Source: Luminiphilus sp. (GTDB lineage: Bacteria; Pseudomonadota; Gammaproteobacteria; Pseudomonadales; Halieaceae). Taken from it: DNA of 8,176 nucleotides. The notes beneath the pieces are model-generated. The model was given only the letters and a program-made list of their open reading frames with translations, had not been told where the DNA came from and ran no database searches. This document shows positions 1 through 6,618 of the stretch, one piece after another. How positions within the stretch are numbered: position 1 is the stretch's first letter; each line of letters begins with the position of its first letter. The position numbers and the translations under genes were made by a program. Where the stretch lies: assembly GCA_024638905.1 (NCBI GenBank), contig JAHEJH010000177.1, positions 1 to 8,176 on the forward strand, given 5' to 3'.

Positions 1-27
1 TAATCGCGCCTCCCCCGAGGAGCCACC

Positions 28-1605
28 ATGTCTGAACTACAGCGCGACATCGACGCGCGCCGCACCTTTGCCATTATTTCTCACCCCGACGCGGGTAAGA
101 CGACTATGACTGAGAAGCTGCTGCTACTCGGTCAGGCAATTCAGGTAGCCGGCTCCGTGAAGGGTAAGCGCGGGCCACATGCGACCTCGGACTGGATGGC
201 GCTGGAGCAGGAGCGCGGTATTTCTGTCACGTCCTCGGTGATGCAGTTCCCCTACAAAGAGCGCTGGGTGAACTTATTGGATACACCGGGCCACGAGGAC
301 TTTTCGGAGGACACCTATCGGACCCTGACGGCGGTCGACTCCGCGCTCATGGTGATCGACGGCGCCAAGGGCGTCGAGGACCGTACCATCAAACTGATGA
401 ATGTCTGCCGCCTTCGTGACACGCCCATCATCACCTTCGTCAACAAACTCGACCGTGACATCCGTGACCCCATCGAGCTGGTGGACGAGGTTGAAGAAGT
501 GCTGGGCATTGCCGGCGCACCCATCAACTGGCCCATCGGCATGGGCCGCGATTTCAGCGGCGTTTACAACCTTTACACCGATACGATTCATCGATACCAA
601 CCCGGTGACGGCAGTGCGCTGGCAGAGGAAGATCTGATTGCGGGTCTCGATTCCGATGAGGCCAGAGCCTTGCTGGCGGAGGACTACGATAATTTTGTCG
701 AGGAGATCGAGCTGGTCCGCGGCGCCTCTCACGAGTTCTCTCCTGAGGCTTTTCTGGCCGGTCAGCTGACACCGGTCTTTTTCGGGACGGCACTGGGAAA
801 CTTTGGTGTTAGGGAGATGCTCAATGACTTTGTCGAGTGGGCGCCTTCCCCTCAGCCCAGAATCTCATCAGAGCGACTGATTGAGGCATCCCAGCCGGAC
901 TTCACCGGCTTTGTTTTCAAGATTCAGGCCAATATGGACCCCAAACACCGGGATCGTATTGCGTTTATGCGGATTTGTTCAGGCCGCTATGACAAGGGCA
1001 TGAAAATGCGTCATGTGCGCATCGACAAGGATGTCCGCATTGCAGACGCAGTGACCTTCCGCGCGGGGGATCGCACACTGGTGGAGTCCGCGGTCGCGGG
1101 GGACATTATTGGCTTGCACAACCACGGCACGATTCAGATCGGCGATACCTTTACCACTGGGGAGGCACTGCGTTTTGCCGGCATCCCCCATTTTGCGCCC
1201 GAGTTATTCCGTCGTATTCGTCTGGCAGATCCGATGAAGACCAAAGCGCTGCAAAAAGGCTTGCAACAATTATCCGAGGAAGGCTCGACGCAGGTGTTTT
1301 CGCCACTGAACAACAGTGATCTCATTGTGGGTGCGGTCGGTCAGTTGCAGTTCGACGTGGTGGCTTATCGTTTGGCAGACGAATATAAGGTCGAGGCGCT
1401 CTACGAGCCGGTCAACATCTACACGGCTCGCTGGATAGAGGCCGAGGACGAGCGCAAGCTGGAAGAGTTCCGCAAGAAAGCGGCGGAGCACTTGTCGGAA
1501 GACGGCGGTGGTTATCTCACCTATTTGGCGCCGACTCGCGTCAATCTCTCACTGATGGAGGAGAGGTGGCCCGACATCCGATTTCGGGAGACGCGAGAGC
1601 ACTGA
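28..1605 (+). CDS. prfC: Peptide chain release factor 3 (RF3), translational GTPase
   Basis: RF3 is a cytoplasmic GTPase that removes RF1 or RF2 from the ribosome after peptide release, so the class I factors can recycle. The 525-residue product is close to the roughly 529 residues of the E. coli protein and looks complete. The GTPase motifs are in order: P-loop SHPDAGKT at residues 18-25, the switch I segment RGISVTSS at 63-70, DTPGH at 85-89, NKLD at 139-142 and a G5-like GTAL near 253. The RGISVTSSVMQFPY stretch is typical of RF3 and separates it from EF-G. The remainder, from about residue 280, fits the beta-barrel domain II and the RF3 C-terminal domain. The ATG is preceded by GAGGAG at 17-22 with 5 bases of spacing. 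The gene converges on the glutathione peroxidase gene, with only 6 bases between stops. Confidence 0.97.
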   Translation: MSELQRDIDARRTFAIISHPDAGKTTMTEKLLLLGQAIQVAGSVKGKRGPHATSDWMALEQERGISVTSSVMQFPYKERWVNLLDTPGHEDFSEDTYRTLTAVDSALMVIDGAKGVEDRTIKLMNVCRLRDTPIITFVNKLDRDIRDPIELVDEVEEVLGIAGAPINWPIGMGRDFSGVYNLYTDTIHRYQPGDGSALAEEDLIAGLDSDEARALLAEDYDNFVEEIELVRGASHEFSPEAFLAGQLTPVFFGTALGNFGVREMLNDFVEWAPSPQPRISSERLIEASQPDFTGFVFKIQANMDPKHRDRIAFMRICSGRYDKGMKMRHVRIDKDVRIADAVTFRAGDRTLVESAVAGDIIGLHNHGTIQIGDTFTTGEALRFAGIPHFAPELFRRIRLADPMKTKALQKGLQQLSEEGSTQVFSPLNNSDLIVGAVGQLQFDVVAYRLADEYKVEALYEPVNIYTARWIEAEDERKLEEFRKKAAEHLSEDGGGYLTYLAPTRVNLSLMEERWPDIRFRETREH

Positions 1606-1611
1606 GCCGCG

Positions 1612-2091
1612 TCAGAGCAGTGCTTCGATGTCGCTCGCGATGGCCTCGGGCTTGGTCGACGGTGCGTAGCGCTTGACCACCTCACCTTGCTGGTTGATCA
1701 AAAACTTTGTGAAGTTCCATTTGATGCGCTTGCTGCCCAGCACGCCGGGCGCCTGCTCTTTCAGATGAGTGAATAGCGGGTGGCTGGCCGCGCCATTGAC
1801 CTCAATCTTGGTGAACAGCGGGAAGCTGGTCTGGTAGTTCAGGTCGCAGAAGGACTGAATTTCTTCCTCATTGCCGGGCTCCTGGCCGCCAAACTGATTG
1901 CAGGGAAAAGCCAGTACCGAAAAGCCGCGGTCGCCATAAGACTTTTGCAGCGACTCCAGCCCTTCATATTGCGGGGTAAACCCGCACTTGGAGGCGGTAT
2001 TCACGATCAGTAATACCTTGCCGCCAAATTCACTGAGCGCGGTGTCTTCACCATTCGCCCGGGGGGCAGAAAAATCCAAAACAGTCGTCAT
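1612..2091 (-). CDS. Glutathione peroxidase family protein (Cys-type thiol peroxidase)
   Basis: This is a thioredoxin-fold peroxidase that reduces hydrogen peroxide or organic hydroperoxides. The 159-residue product has the peroxidatic site NTASKCGFTPQY with Cys36, the FPCNQFGGQEPG motif with Gln70, and WNFTKF with Trp125 and Asn126. Together these form the family's Cys-Gln-Trp-Asn tetrad. Cysteine replaces the selenocysteine of animal enzymes. Cys82, in the segment FCDLNY, sits where resolving cysteines occur in thioredoxin-dependent members, so the real reductant is probably thioredoxin rather than glutathione (inference). There is no signal peptide, so it should be cytoplasmic. I chose the ATG at 2091 because GGAG lies 6 bases upstream of it; an in-frame ATG at 2103 has no such site. 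It is the last gene of the minus-strand run, 36 bases after the ligase gene. E. coli BtuE is a relative, but I do not assign that symbol. Confidence 0.93.
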   Translation of the reverse strand: MTTVLDFSAPRANGEDTALSEFGGKVLLIVNTASKCGFTPQYEGLESLQKSYGDRGFSVLAFPCNQFGGQEPGNEEEIQSFCDLNYQTSFPLFTKIEVNGAASHPLFTHLKEQAPGVLGSKRIKWNFTKFLINQQGEVVKRYAPSTKPEAIASDIEALL

Positions 2092-2097
2092 AGCGTG

Positions 2098-2101
2098 CTC
2101 C
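2098..2101 (-). promoter_or_regulatory. Ribosome binding site deciding the peroxidase start
   Basis: On the minus strand this reads GGAG and ends 6 bases before the ATG at 2091. It lies downstream of the alternative ATG at 2103 and so cannot serve it. The sequence upstream of 2103 (CCACAACCTCT) is not purine-rich. This supports a 159-residue rather than a 163-residue product. Confidence 0.6.
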
Positions 2102-2127
2102 ATAGAGGTTGTGGGGTAACGGGGTAT

Positions 2128-3471
2128 TCAGGCGGAGAGGTAGGTTTCCAATTCAAAATCGGTCACGCGGCGCTCAAACTCGGCCAGCTCCTGCTTTTTG
2201 ACCTCACTGAAGGCGAATTGGAATTCCGCAGAGAGCGTCTCGCGTACATTGGCAGATTCAGAAAATCGCGCGATGGCCTCCGCCATATGACCAGGCAGGC
2301 AAACGTTGTCCGTGTCCTCAACCCAAGCATTGCCGCCGATCGGAGCGGGGGCCTCACACTGTCGGTCAATGCCCAAGTAGATTCCTGCAAGTAGCGCAGC
2401 CACTGCCAGGTAGGGGTTGCTGTCTGCCCCGGCGACGCGATGCTCAATGCGGGTAGCCGGACTGGGACTGGCGGGGATTCTTAATGCGGTGGTGCGGTTG
2501 TCGTAGCCCCAGTTGGGTTGCGTCGGCGCGTGATTCCCGGCTTGAAATCGACGGTAGGCGTTGTAACTGGGTGCGAAAATCAGATGTGTGTCGGACATGA
2601 GTTCGAGGCATCCGGCGACCGCTTGGCGCAGCAGAGGGGTGCCCTCGACATCGCCGCTATCAAAAACATTCAGGCCTGAGCTGTCGAGCAGGCTGCAGTG
2701 CGCATGCATGCCGTTGCCAGCCTGATTCTCCATGGGCTTTGGCATAAAGCTCGCCAGTGAATCGAATCGCTCTGCGACGGCGCGAATACATCGCTGCATG
2801 CGAATGATTTGGTCGCAATAGGCGACCGCGTCGTCGGAGTAGGCAACATTAATTTCGTATTGGGCGGGTGCCGCTTCCTTTAACACGCCTTCGTAGGGCA
2901 GTCCCTGTACTGCAAAACTCGCTTTCAGCGCTTCAAACAACGCCGCATGCTCATCGAGAGAACTGAGCCCGTAAAGATTGCCGCCGGTTTCGCTCTCAGC
3001 AGGCAGCGCGTCTCGCAATGTCTGGTTTTCATCTGGGCGCTTGAATAGGTTGAACTCCAGCTCAATGGCGACTCTGGGCACGAAACCTTTTTTTCCGAGC
3101 TTATCAACTATCTGCGCCAGTACCTGCCGCGGATCAGAAAGAAGAGGTGTGCTGTCGTCCTTGAACATGGTCAGTACCAGCTGCGCGCGATCCACGCCGG
3201 TGGCAGTCAATACCGGGACCAGAGATGCCGGCACCGCCCGACACCACCCATCGAGATCCCCGTTGTCGAGTGCAATCCGCGGCACGTCGCGACCCCATGC
3301 GTCCTGTGCCACGGCTGACTTGGGGAGTTTGATGCCATCTGAGAGGAGCGCGGGCAGCTTTTCAATCGGCAACCATTTACCGCGGGCTGCACCATTACAG
3401 TCCGTGATGAGGGCCTCTATCGTCTCGATGTCGGGATGTTGGGCCAGCAGTGTGTCAGCGTTCGAATGCAT
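2128..3471 (-). CDS. Glutamine synthetase family protein, PuuA-like (gamma-glutamylpolyamine synthetase type)
   Basis: This is an ATP-dependent glutamate-amine ligase of the glutamine synthetase fold, 447 residues. The N-terminal beta-grasp segment carries NGAARGKWLP at 26-35, as in PuuA-type enzymes. The catalytic part shows AIELEF (metal-binding Glu137 and Glu139), QYEINVAYSDD (Glu206), NGMHAH at 253-258 and APSYNAYRRF from about 300. RIEHRVAGADSNPYL at about 341-355 is the conserved C-terminal active-site block. The region after residue 370 has no tyrosine matching the adenylylated Tyr397 loop of housekeeping GlnA. The protein is therefore probably not under GlnE control and probably glutamylates an amine such as putrescine rather than ammonia. 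Substrate is inferred from family resemblance; no other putrescine-pathway gene lies in the window. The gene follows the transglycosylase by 48 bases. Its Shine-Dalgarno site is weak (GAGAA about 7 bases upstream), which suits read-through from an upstream promoter. Confidence 0.9.
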   Translation of the reverse strand: MHSNADTLLAQHPDIETIEALITDCNGAARGKWLPIEKLPALLSDGIKLPKSAVAQDAWGRDVPRIALDNGDLDGWCRAVPASLVPVLTATGVDRAQLVLTMFKDDSTPLLSDPRQVLAQIVDKLGKKGFVPRVAIELEFNLFKRPDENQTLRDALPAESETGGNLYGLSSLDEHAALFEALKASFAVQGLPYEGVLKEAAPAQYEINVAYSDDAVAYCDQIIRMQRCIRAVAERFDSLASFMPKPMENQAGNGMHAHCSLLDSSGLNVFDSGDVEGTPLLRQAVAGCLELMSDTHLIFAPSYNAYRRFQAGNHAPTQPNWGYDNRTTALRIPASPSPATRIEHRVAGADSNPYLAVAALLAGIYLGIDRQCEAPAPIGGNAWVEDTDNVCLPGHMAEAIARFSESANVRETLSAEFQFAFSEVKKQELAEFERRVTDFELETYLSA

Positions 3472-3519
3472 CTGGGGATTCTCTGTCGAGGTGGCGAGTT
3501 TAACCGCGTGGGCACAGCC

Positions 3520-4104
3520 TCACCAGTCGAGAGGTGCGGTGCGCCAGTGGCTTTCCCAGGCTGCACGCACCTTATTGGGGTAGCGCAGGCTCCCGCTGGA
3601 ACCGTTGTAGGCGGCCAGTGCATGGCGAAGGTTCTGATCTTCTCGATCCAGATAGAAGCGGAGAATATGACAACCATAACGGAGGTTGGTCGGGGTGTCG
3701 GTCAGGTTATCGTCGCTTCGCCCGATCTCGTCTTTCCAGAATGGCATGACCTGCATCAGGCCCTGTGCACCCACGCGAGAGATCGCATAGCGGTTGAAGG
3801 CGCTCTCCACCTCGATCACTGACAACACTAACTCGGGTGGTAAGTTGAGCTCACTCGCCTGCTGGTGAACCCGCGTTAACAGGTCGAGGCGCTCTGCGGG
3901 GTCTGCGAGAAATCGGGCGAGCCGCTGCTGCATATCCACTAGCCAGACCTCAGCGGCGTATCGATCTTCAAAGCCGTCCTCCGCAGACAAAGCACGGTTC
4001 AGATAAGCGCTGAGCGCGGCCCGGTCCCCTGCTGATTCGGCGCTGAGTTCCGGAGCAGTCAGCAGGAGTAACGCAAGAAGAATCCCAAGCTTTGTGTGGC
4101 GCAA
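3520..4104 (-). CDS. Small secreted lytic transglycosylase (SLT domain)
   Basis: This is a predicted periplasmic murein lytic transglycosylase that cleaves the MurNAc-GlcNAc bond with formation of 1,6-anhydroMurNAc. Residues 1-22 look like a Sec signal peptide: a basic start, then the hydrophobic core LGILLALLLLTAP, then LSA before a likely cleavage site. The mature part has a helical linker up to about residue 85 and then an SLT (family 1) domain. That domain contains SVIEVESAFN with catalytic Glu100, the GLMQVMP motif at 115-121, and ALAAYNGSSG from about 162. No lipobox cysteine is present, so it is probably soluble. At 194 residues it is a minimal member of the family. The start is a TTG at 4104, only 5 bases after the proS stop. 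No ATG or GTG lies before the signal peptide core, and an in-frame stop lies just upstream within proS. There is no strong Shine-Dalgarno site, so translational coupling to proS is likely (inference). Confidence 0.88.
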   Translation of the reverse strand: MRHTKLGILLALLLLTAPELSAESAGDRAALSAYLNRALSAEDGFEDRYAAEVWLVDMQQRLARFLADPAERLDLLTRVHQQASELNLPPELVLSVIEVESAFNRYAISRVGAQGLMQVMPFWKDEIGRSDDNLTDTPTNLRYGCHILRFYLDREDQNLRHALAAYNGSSGSLRYPNKVRAAWESHWRTAPLDW

Positions 4105-4109
4105 ATTGA

Positions 4110-5822
4110 TCAGCCGTCAGAAAGTAACTGCTTGAGACGTCCGATGACGTCTGTGGGTGCCACCATCTCGGTCTCGCCGCTGCGTCGCTGGGTGAGTTCG
4201 AGATGGCCCTCGGCCAGCGATCGTTCTCCCACGGTGACCCTCAGCGGCATGCCCAGAAGCTCCATCTCTGCGAACTTGACTCCTGGCCGCTCCGATCGGT
4301 CGTCGAGAAAAGCGGTGAGGCCCGCATCAGCGCAGGCGGCGTAGAGCTGCTCGGTGGCCTCGCGCACGGCATCCGACTTATCCATGCCCAGCGGGACGAT
4401 GGCTACGTCGAAAGGCGCCATGGCGGCGGGCCAAATGATGCCGTTGTCGTCATGATTTTGCTCAATGGCGGCCGCGACGATGCGCGTAATACCAATGCCG
4501 TAACAACCCATGACCATCGGCTGGTTGCGACCCTGCTCATCAAGCACAGAGGCATTCATTGACTCAGAGTACTTCGTGCCCAACTGGAAGATATGGCCGA
4601 CCTCAATACCGCGGCGAATCTCGAGGGTGCCCTCGCCGCAGGGGCTGGGATCGCCGCTCACGATCTCGCGAATATCGGCGAATTCAGCATTTGGGACATC
4701 CCGGCGCCAGGTGGCCCCCTTGACGTGGTAGCCGTCTTCATTGGCGCCGCAAACGAAACTGGGCATCTGCGCCGCGGTGTGATCCACCACGACTCTGACG
4801 GGGGCACCCACAGGGCCCAGCGAGCCAAACCCGGCGCCCAAACAGGCCTTTACTTCGTCGGGTTCCGCCATCACCAGTGGCGACGTCATGCCCGGCAATT
4901 TGGCGGCCTTGATCGCATTCAGTCGATGGTCACCGCGAACCACCAGCGCCACCAGTTCGCCCTGCTCATCTTTGGCGAGCAATGTTTTGATCGATTGCTC
5001 AGCCGGGATACCTAGCTGCTCGGCGAGAGCATCAATCGTGGTCATGCCGGGCGTTGCGAATTTCTCCAAAGCCGGTGTCTCAGGCTGCTCGGCAGCAACC
5101 CCCGGCAGCGCAGGCGCCAGCTCCACGTTGGCCGCGTAGTCGCTGCCGGTCGAGAAGGCAATGGCGTCTTCGCCGCTTTCTGCCAGCACATGGAACTCGT
5201 GGGAATGTGCCCCGCCGATTGCACCCGTGTCGGCTTCCACCGCCCGGAAATCAAGACCCAGCCGGGTGAAGATGGCGGTATAGGCTTCATGCATGCGCCA
5301 GTAAGTCTGTTCCTGCGACGCCTGATCAATGTGAAAGGAGTAGGCGTCCTTCATGATGAACTCCCTTGAGCGCATCACGCCAAAGCGCGGTCGGATTTCA
5401 TCACGAAACTTAGTTTGGATCTGGAACAGGTTGATCGGTAGCTGTTTATAGCTCTTGATCTCGCTTTTGGCGATCTGGGTGATGATCTCTTCGTGGGTGG
5501 GCCCGAGGCAGAACGGGCGCTGGTGACGGTCCTCCAGTCGACACAGCTCGGGTCCGTAGAGATCCCAGCGGCCAGATTCTTCCCACAACTCCCCCGGCTG
5601 AACCACCGGCATACTCAGCTCCAGCGCGCCGGCGCGCTCCATTTCTTCCCGGACAACTTGCTCAACTTTGCGCAGCACGCGGAGTCCCAGCGGCATCCAG
5701 TTATAGATGCCGGCAGCGACCCGGCGGATCAATCCCGCTCGCAGCATGAGCTGATGACTTGCGACCTCAGCGTCTGAGGGGGTCTCTTTCAGGGTCGACA
5801 GCAGGAACTCACTGGCTCGCAT
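4110..5822 (-). CDS. proS: Prolyl-tRNA synthetase, prokaryote type with editing insertion
   Basis: This enzyme charges tRNA-Pro with proline in the cytoplasm. The product is 570 residues, against 572 in E. coli. Class II motif 1 covers about residues 28-75, including RRVAAGIYNWMPLG. LGPTHEE lies at 106-112. Motif 2 runs from about 138 to 164 (TKFRDEIRPRFGVMRSREF), and motif 3 includes GCYGIGITRIVAAAIEQ at 439-455. The insertion between motifs 2 and 3 (about 220-390) is the INS editing domain that hydrolyses Ala-tRNA-Pro. It retains Lys279, the position of the key editing lysine in E. coli ProRS, and LVVRGDHRLN near 293. The C-terminal anticodon-binding domain starts near 465. I chose the ATG at 5822 because it gives the conserved MRASEFLL start and has GGAG 6 bases upstream. 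The longer start at 5849 overlaps the likely -10 box. The gene heads the minus-strand run. Confidence 0.97.
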   Translation of the reverse strand: MRASEFLLSTLKETPSDAEVASHQLMLRAGLIRRVAAGIYNWMPLGLRVLRKVEQVVREEMERAGALELSMPVVQPGELWEESGRWDLYGPELCRLEDRHQRPFCLGPTHEEIITQIAKSEIKSYKQLPINLFQIQTKFRDEIRPRFGVMRSREFIMKDAYSFHIDQASQEQTYWRMHEAYTAIFTRLGLDFRAVEADTGAIGGAHSHEFHVLAESGEDAIAFSTGSDYAANVELAPALPGVAAEQPETPALEKFATPGMTTIDALAEQLGIPAEQSIKTLLAKDEQGELVALVVRGDHRLNAIKAAKLPGMTSPLVMAEPDEVKACLGAGFGSLGPVGAPVRVVVDHTAAQMPSFVCGANEDGYHVKGATWRRDVPNAEFADIREIVSGDPSPCGEGTLEIRRGIEVGHIFQLGTKYSESMNASVLDEQGRNQPMVMGCYGIGITRIVAAAIEQNHDDNGIIWPAAMAPFDVAIVPLGMDKSDAVREATEQLYAACADAGLTAFLDDRSERPGVKFAEMELLGMPLRVTVGERSLAEGHLELTQRRSGETEMVAPTDVIGRLKQLLSDG

Positions 5823-5828
5823 AACACA

Positions 5829-5832
5829 CTCC
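5829..5832 (-). promoter_or_regulatory. Ribosome binding site deciding the proS start
   Basis: On the minus strand this reads GGAG and ends 6 bases before the ATG at 5822. It favours the 570-residue form over an in-frame ATG 27 bases further upstream, at 5849. Confidence 0.6.
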
Positions 5833-5847
5833 ACATCGGTAAAGGTC

Positions 5848-5876
5848 ATTCTAAAGGGGGCGGATGCAGGCCGTAC
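5848..5876 (-). promoter_or_regulatory. Candidate sigma70 promoter for proS
   Basis: On the minus strand TAGAAT at 5853-5848 matches the -10 consensus at five of six positions. A start of transcription near 5841 would leave a leader of about 20 bases before the ATG at 5822, just enough for the GGAG site. The -35 region is poor: GTACGG or TGTACG at 17-18 bases spacing, at best three matches. It could be activator-dependent or simply chance. Confidence 0.3.
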
Positions 5877-6055
5877 AGTTGTGGCGGTGTGAATCGTGGT
5901 GATGTTGCCGCAGCGTTGGCGGCGATGAACCAGCTGATCATATGCCGACGAATAGTGGTGACGGGCTTGTCGGTGGCAGGCGCCTGTTGTTGAATCGGAC
6001 CAGTAGCAGGCTGGGCGATGCCGCCCTGATTAGTGTTATTGCGTGAGGCGGGCCA

Positions 6056-6427
6056 ATGGGAAAGAAGCGAGCCGGCAAGCAACTGGAAAAAGCGGTTGAA
6101 GCCAAAAAAATGAAACCGGTCAAAACCAAGCTCTCTAAATCACAGATGTTTGAAGCGCTGGCTGAAGACAGCGGAGTCACCAAGTCGGAGGTCAAAAAAG
6201 TATGGGGCTCTTTGGAGCGGCTCATCGAAGCGAGTATTTGTGAGCGAGGCTATGGCCAGTTCACCTTGCCGGGGTTGATGAAAGTCACCACCGTCCGACG
6301 GCCCGCGATTAAAGCCCGACGAGGCATCAATCCGTTCACCAAGGAGGAAATCTGGTTCAAGGCTAAACCTGCGAGCACCGGTGTCAGGATTCGCGCACTG
6401 AAAAAAATGAAGGGCTTCGCCAACTGA
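6056..6427 (+). CDS. HU/IHF-family DNA-binding protein with lysine-rich N-terminal extension
   Basis: This is a predicted nucleoid-associated protein of 123 residues, longer than the usual 90-100 of HU or IHF. Residues 1-26 are a basic extension rich in Lys. Residues 27-60 (SKSQMFEALAEDSGVTKSEV and onward) form the helix-turn-helix dimerisation part. Residues 67-80 (GQFTLPGLMKVTTV) match the beta-strand start of the HU saddle. Residues 81-105 form the DNA-binding arm, with INPFTKEE holding the Asn92-Pro93 pair that corresponds to the RNP tip of canonical HU. The C-terminus (FKAKPASTGVRIRALKK) matches the family end. The wording of the arm differs from HupA, HupB, IhfA and IhfB, so this is a divergent branch, and I leave the symbol empty. 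The ATG has GAGG 7 bases upstream, and an in-frame TGA at 6044-6046 rules out a longer protein. The gene appears to be monocistronic. Confidence 0.88.
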   Translation: MGKKRAGKQLEKAVEAKKMKPVKTKLSKSQMFEALAEDSGVTKSEVKKVWGSLERLIEASICERGYGQFTLPGLMKVTTVRRPAIKARRGINPFTKEEIWFKAKPASTGVRIRALKKMKGFAN

Positions 6428-6532
6428 TCTGCGATCGCAACCTGTGTGACCCGGCGGCGTCAGCCTTTTCTGATCGCTATGACGGCAGGGAGCTGAATGT
6501 TCACGCTCTGCGTATCTTTCACTGATTCAGGG

Positions 6533-6560
6533 TTTACGGTACGCTCCGCGCCCTTATATG
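6533..6560 (+). promoter_or_regulatory. Candidate sigma70 promoter for the zinc-ribbon gene and aspS
   Basis: TTTACG at 6533-6538 and TATATG at 6555-6560 are 16 bases apart, each with four of six matches to the -35 and -10 consensus. Transcription would start near 6567, giving a leader of about 50 bases before the ATG at 6619. The location, directly before a two-gene unit, supports the call. Confidence 0.45.
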
Positions 6561-6606
6561 AAGACCCATAACCTCAGGCAGAGCCGGTTTAAATCACACT
6601 TTGCAC

Positions 6607-6612
6607 GGGGAG
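6607..6612 (+). promoter_or_regulatory. Ribosome binding site deciding the zinc-ribbon gene start
   Basis: GGGGAG lies 6 bases before the ATG at 6619. An in-frame TTG at 6601 lies upstream of this site and would add six residues. The conserved family N-terminus MPIYEY begins at the ATG, so the shorter form is correct. Confidence 0.7.
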
Positions 6613-6618
6613 AGCACT

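Larger units (their letters stand above)
5823..6055. other. Divergent intergenic region between proS and the HU-like gene
   Basis: These 233 bases separate two divergently oriented genes and should hold both promoters. On the minus side there is a TAGAAT box. On the plus side I found only weak matches, such as TGTTAT near 6034-6039 with no convincing -35. Short reading frames cross the region on both strands, for example a 34-codon plus-strand frame at 5942-6046, but none has a recognisable product or a good ribosome site. I see no terminator, repeat or structured leader. Confidence 0.5.
6428..6618. other. Spacer between the HU-like gene and fmdB-type gene
   Basis: This holds 191 bases without a credible gene. 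It contains the palindrome GCGATCGC at 6431-6438, a 6-base inverted repeat (CTGAAT 6493-6498 with ATTCAG 6525-6530), and the candidate promoter at 6533-6560. No clear rho-independent terminator for the HU-like gene is visible: the only T-run, CCTTTTCTG near 6462-6470, lacks a proper GC hairpin before it. Confidence 0.5.

Noticed and set aside
9..20. Small hairpin CCTC-CCCC-GAGG that could mask the prfC ribosome site
   Set aside because: Only four base pairs with a four-base loop; too weak to claim regulation.
274..732. A 152-codon open frame on the minus strand inside prfC
   Set aside because: It is antisense to well-conserved GTPase motifs, has no recognisable family signature, and is explained by GC-rich codon structure.
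2978..3583. A 201-codon open frame on the plus strand
   Set aside because: It is antisense to the ligase gene, runs past its start into the transglycosylase gene, and its Ser/Arg-rich translation shows no domain.
5942..6046. A 34-codon plus-strand frame ending 9 bases before the HU-like gene, as a possible leader peptide
   Set aside because: It lacks a Shine-Dalgarno site, a run of regulatory codons, and attenuator-like hairpins.
5846..6082. A 78-codon open frame on the minus strand spanning the proS/HU-like intergenic region
   Set aside because: It overlaps the start of the HU-like gene and the proS promoter region, has no good ribosome site, and its proline-rich low-complexity end looks non-coding.
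6431..6485. Possible terminator after the HU-like gene (GCGATC/GATCGC arms and CCTTTTCTG)
   Set aside because: The arms are more than 30 bases apart and the T-run is short and not next to a GC-rich stem.
6493..6530. Inverted repeat CTGAAT/ATTCAG as an operator
   Set aside because: Six-base arms separated by 26 bases are expected by chance and match no operator I recognise.
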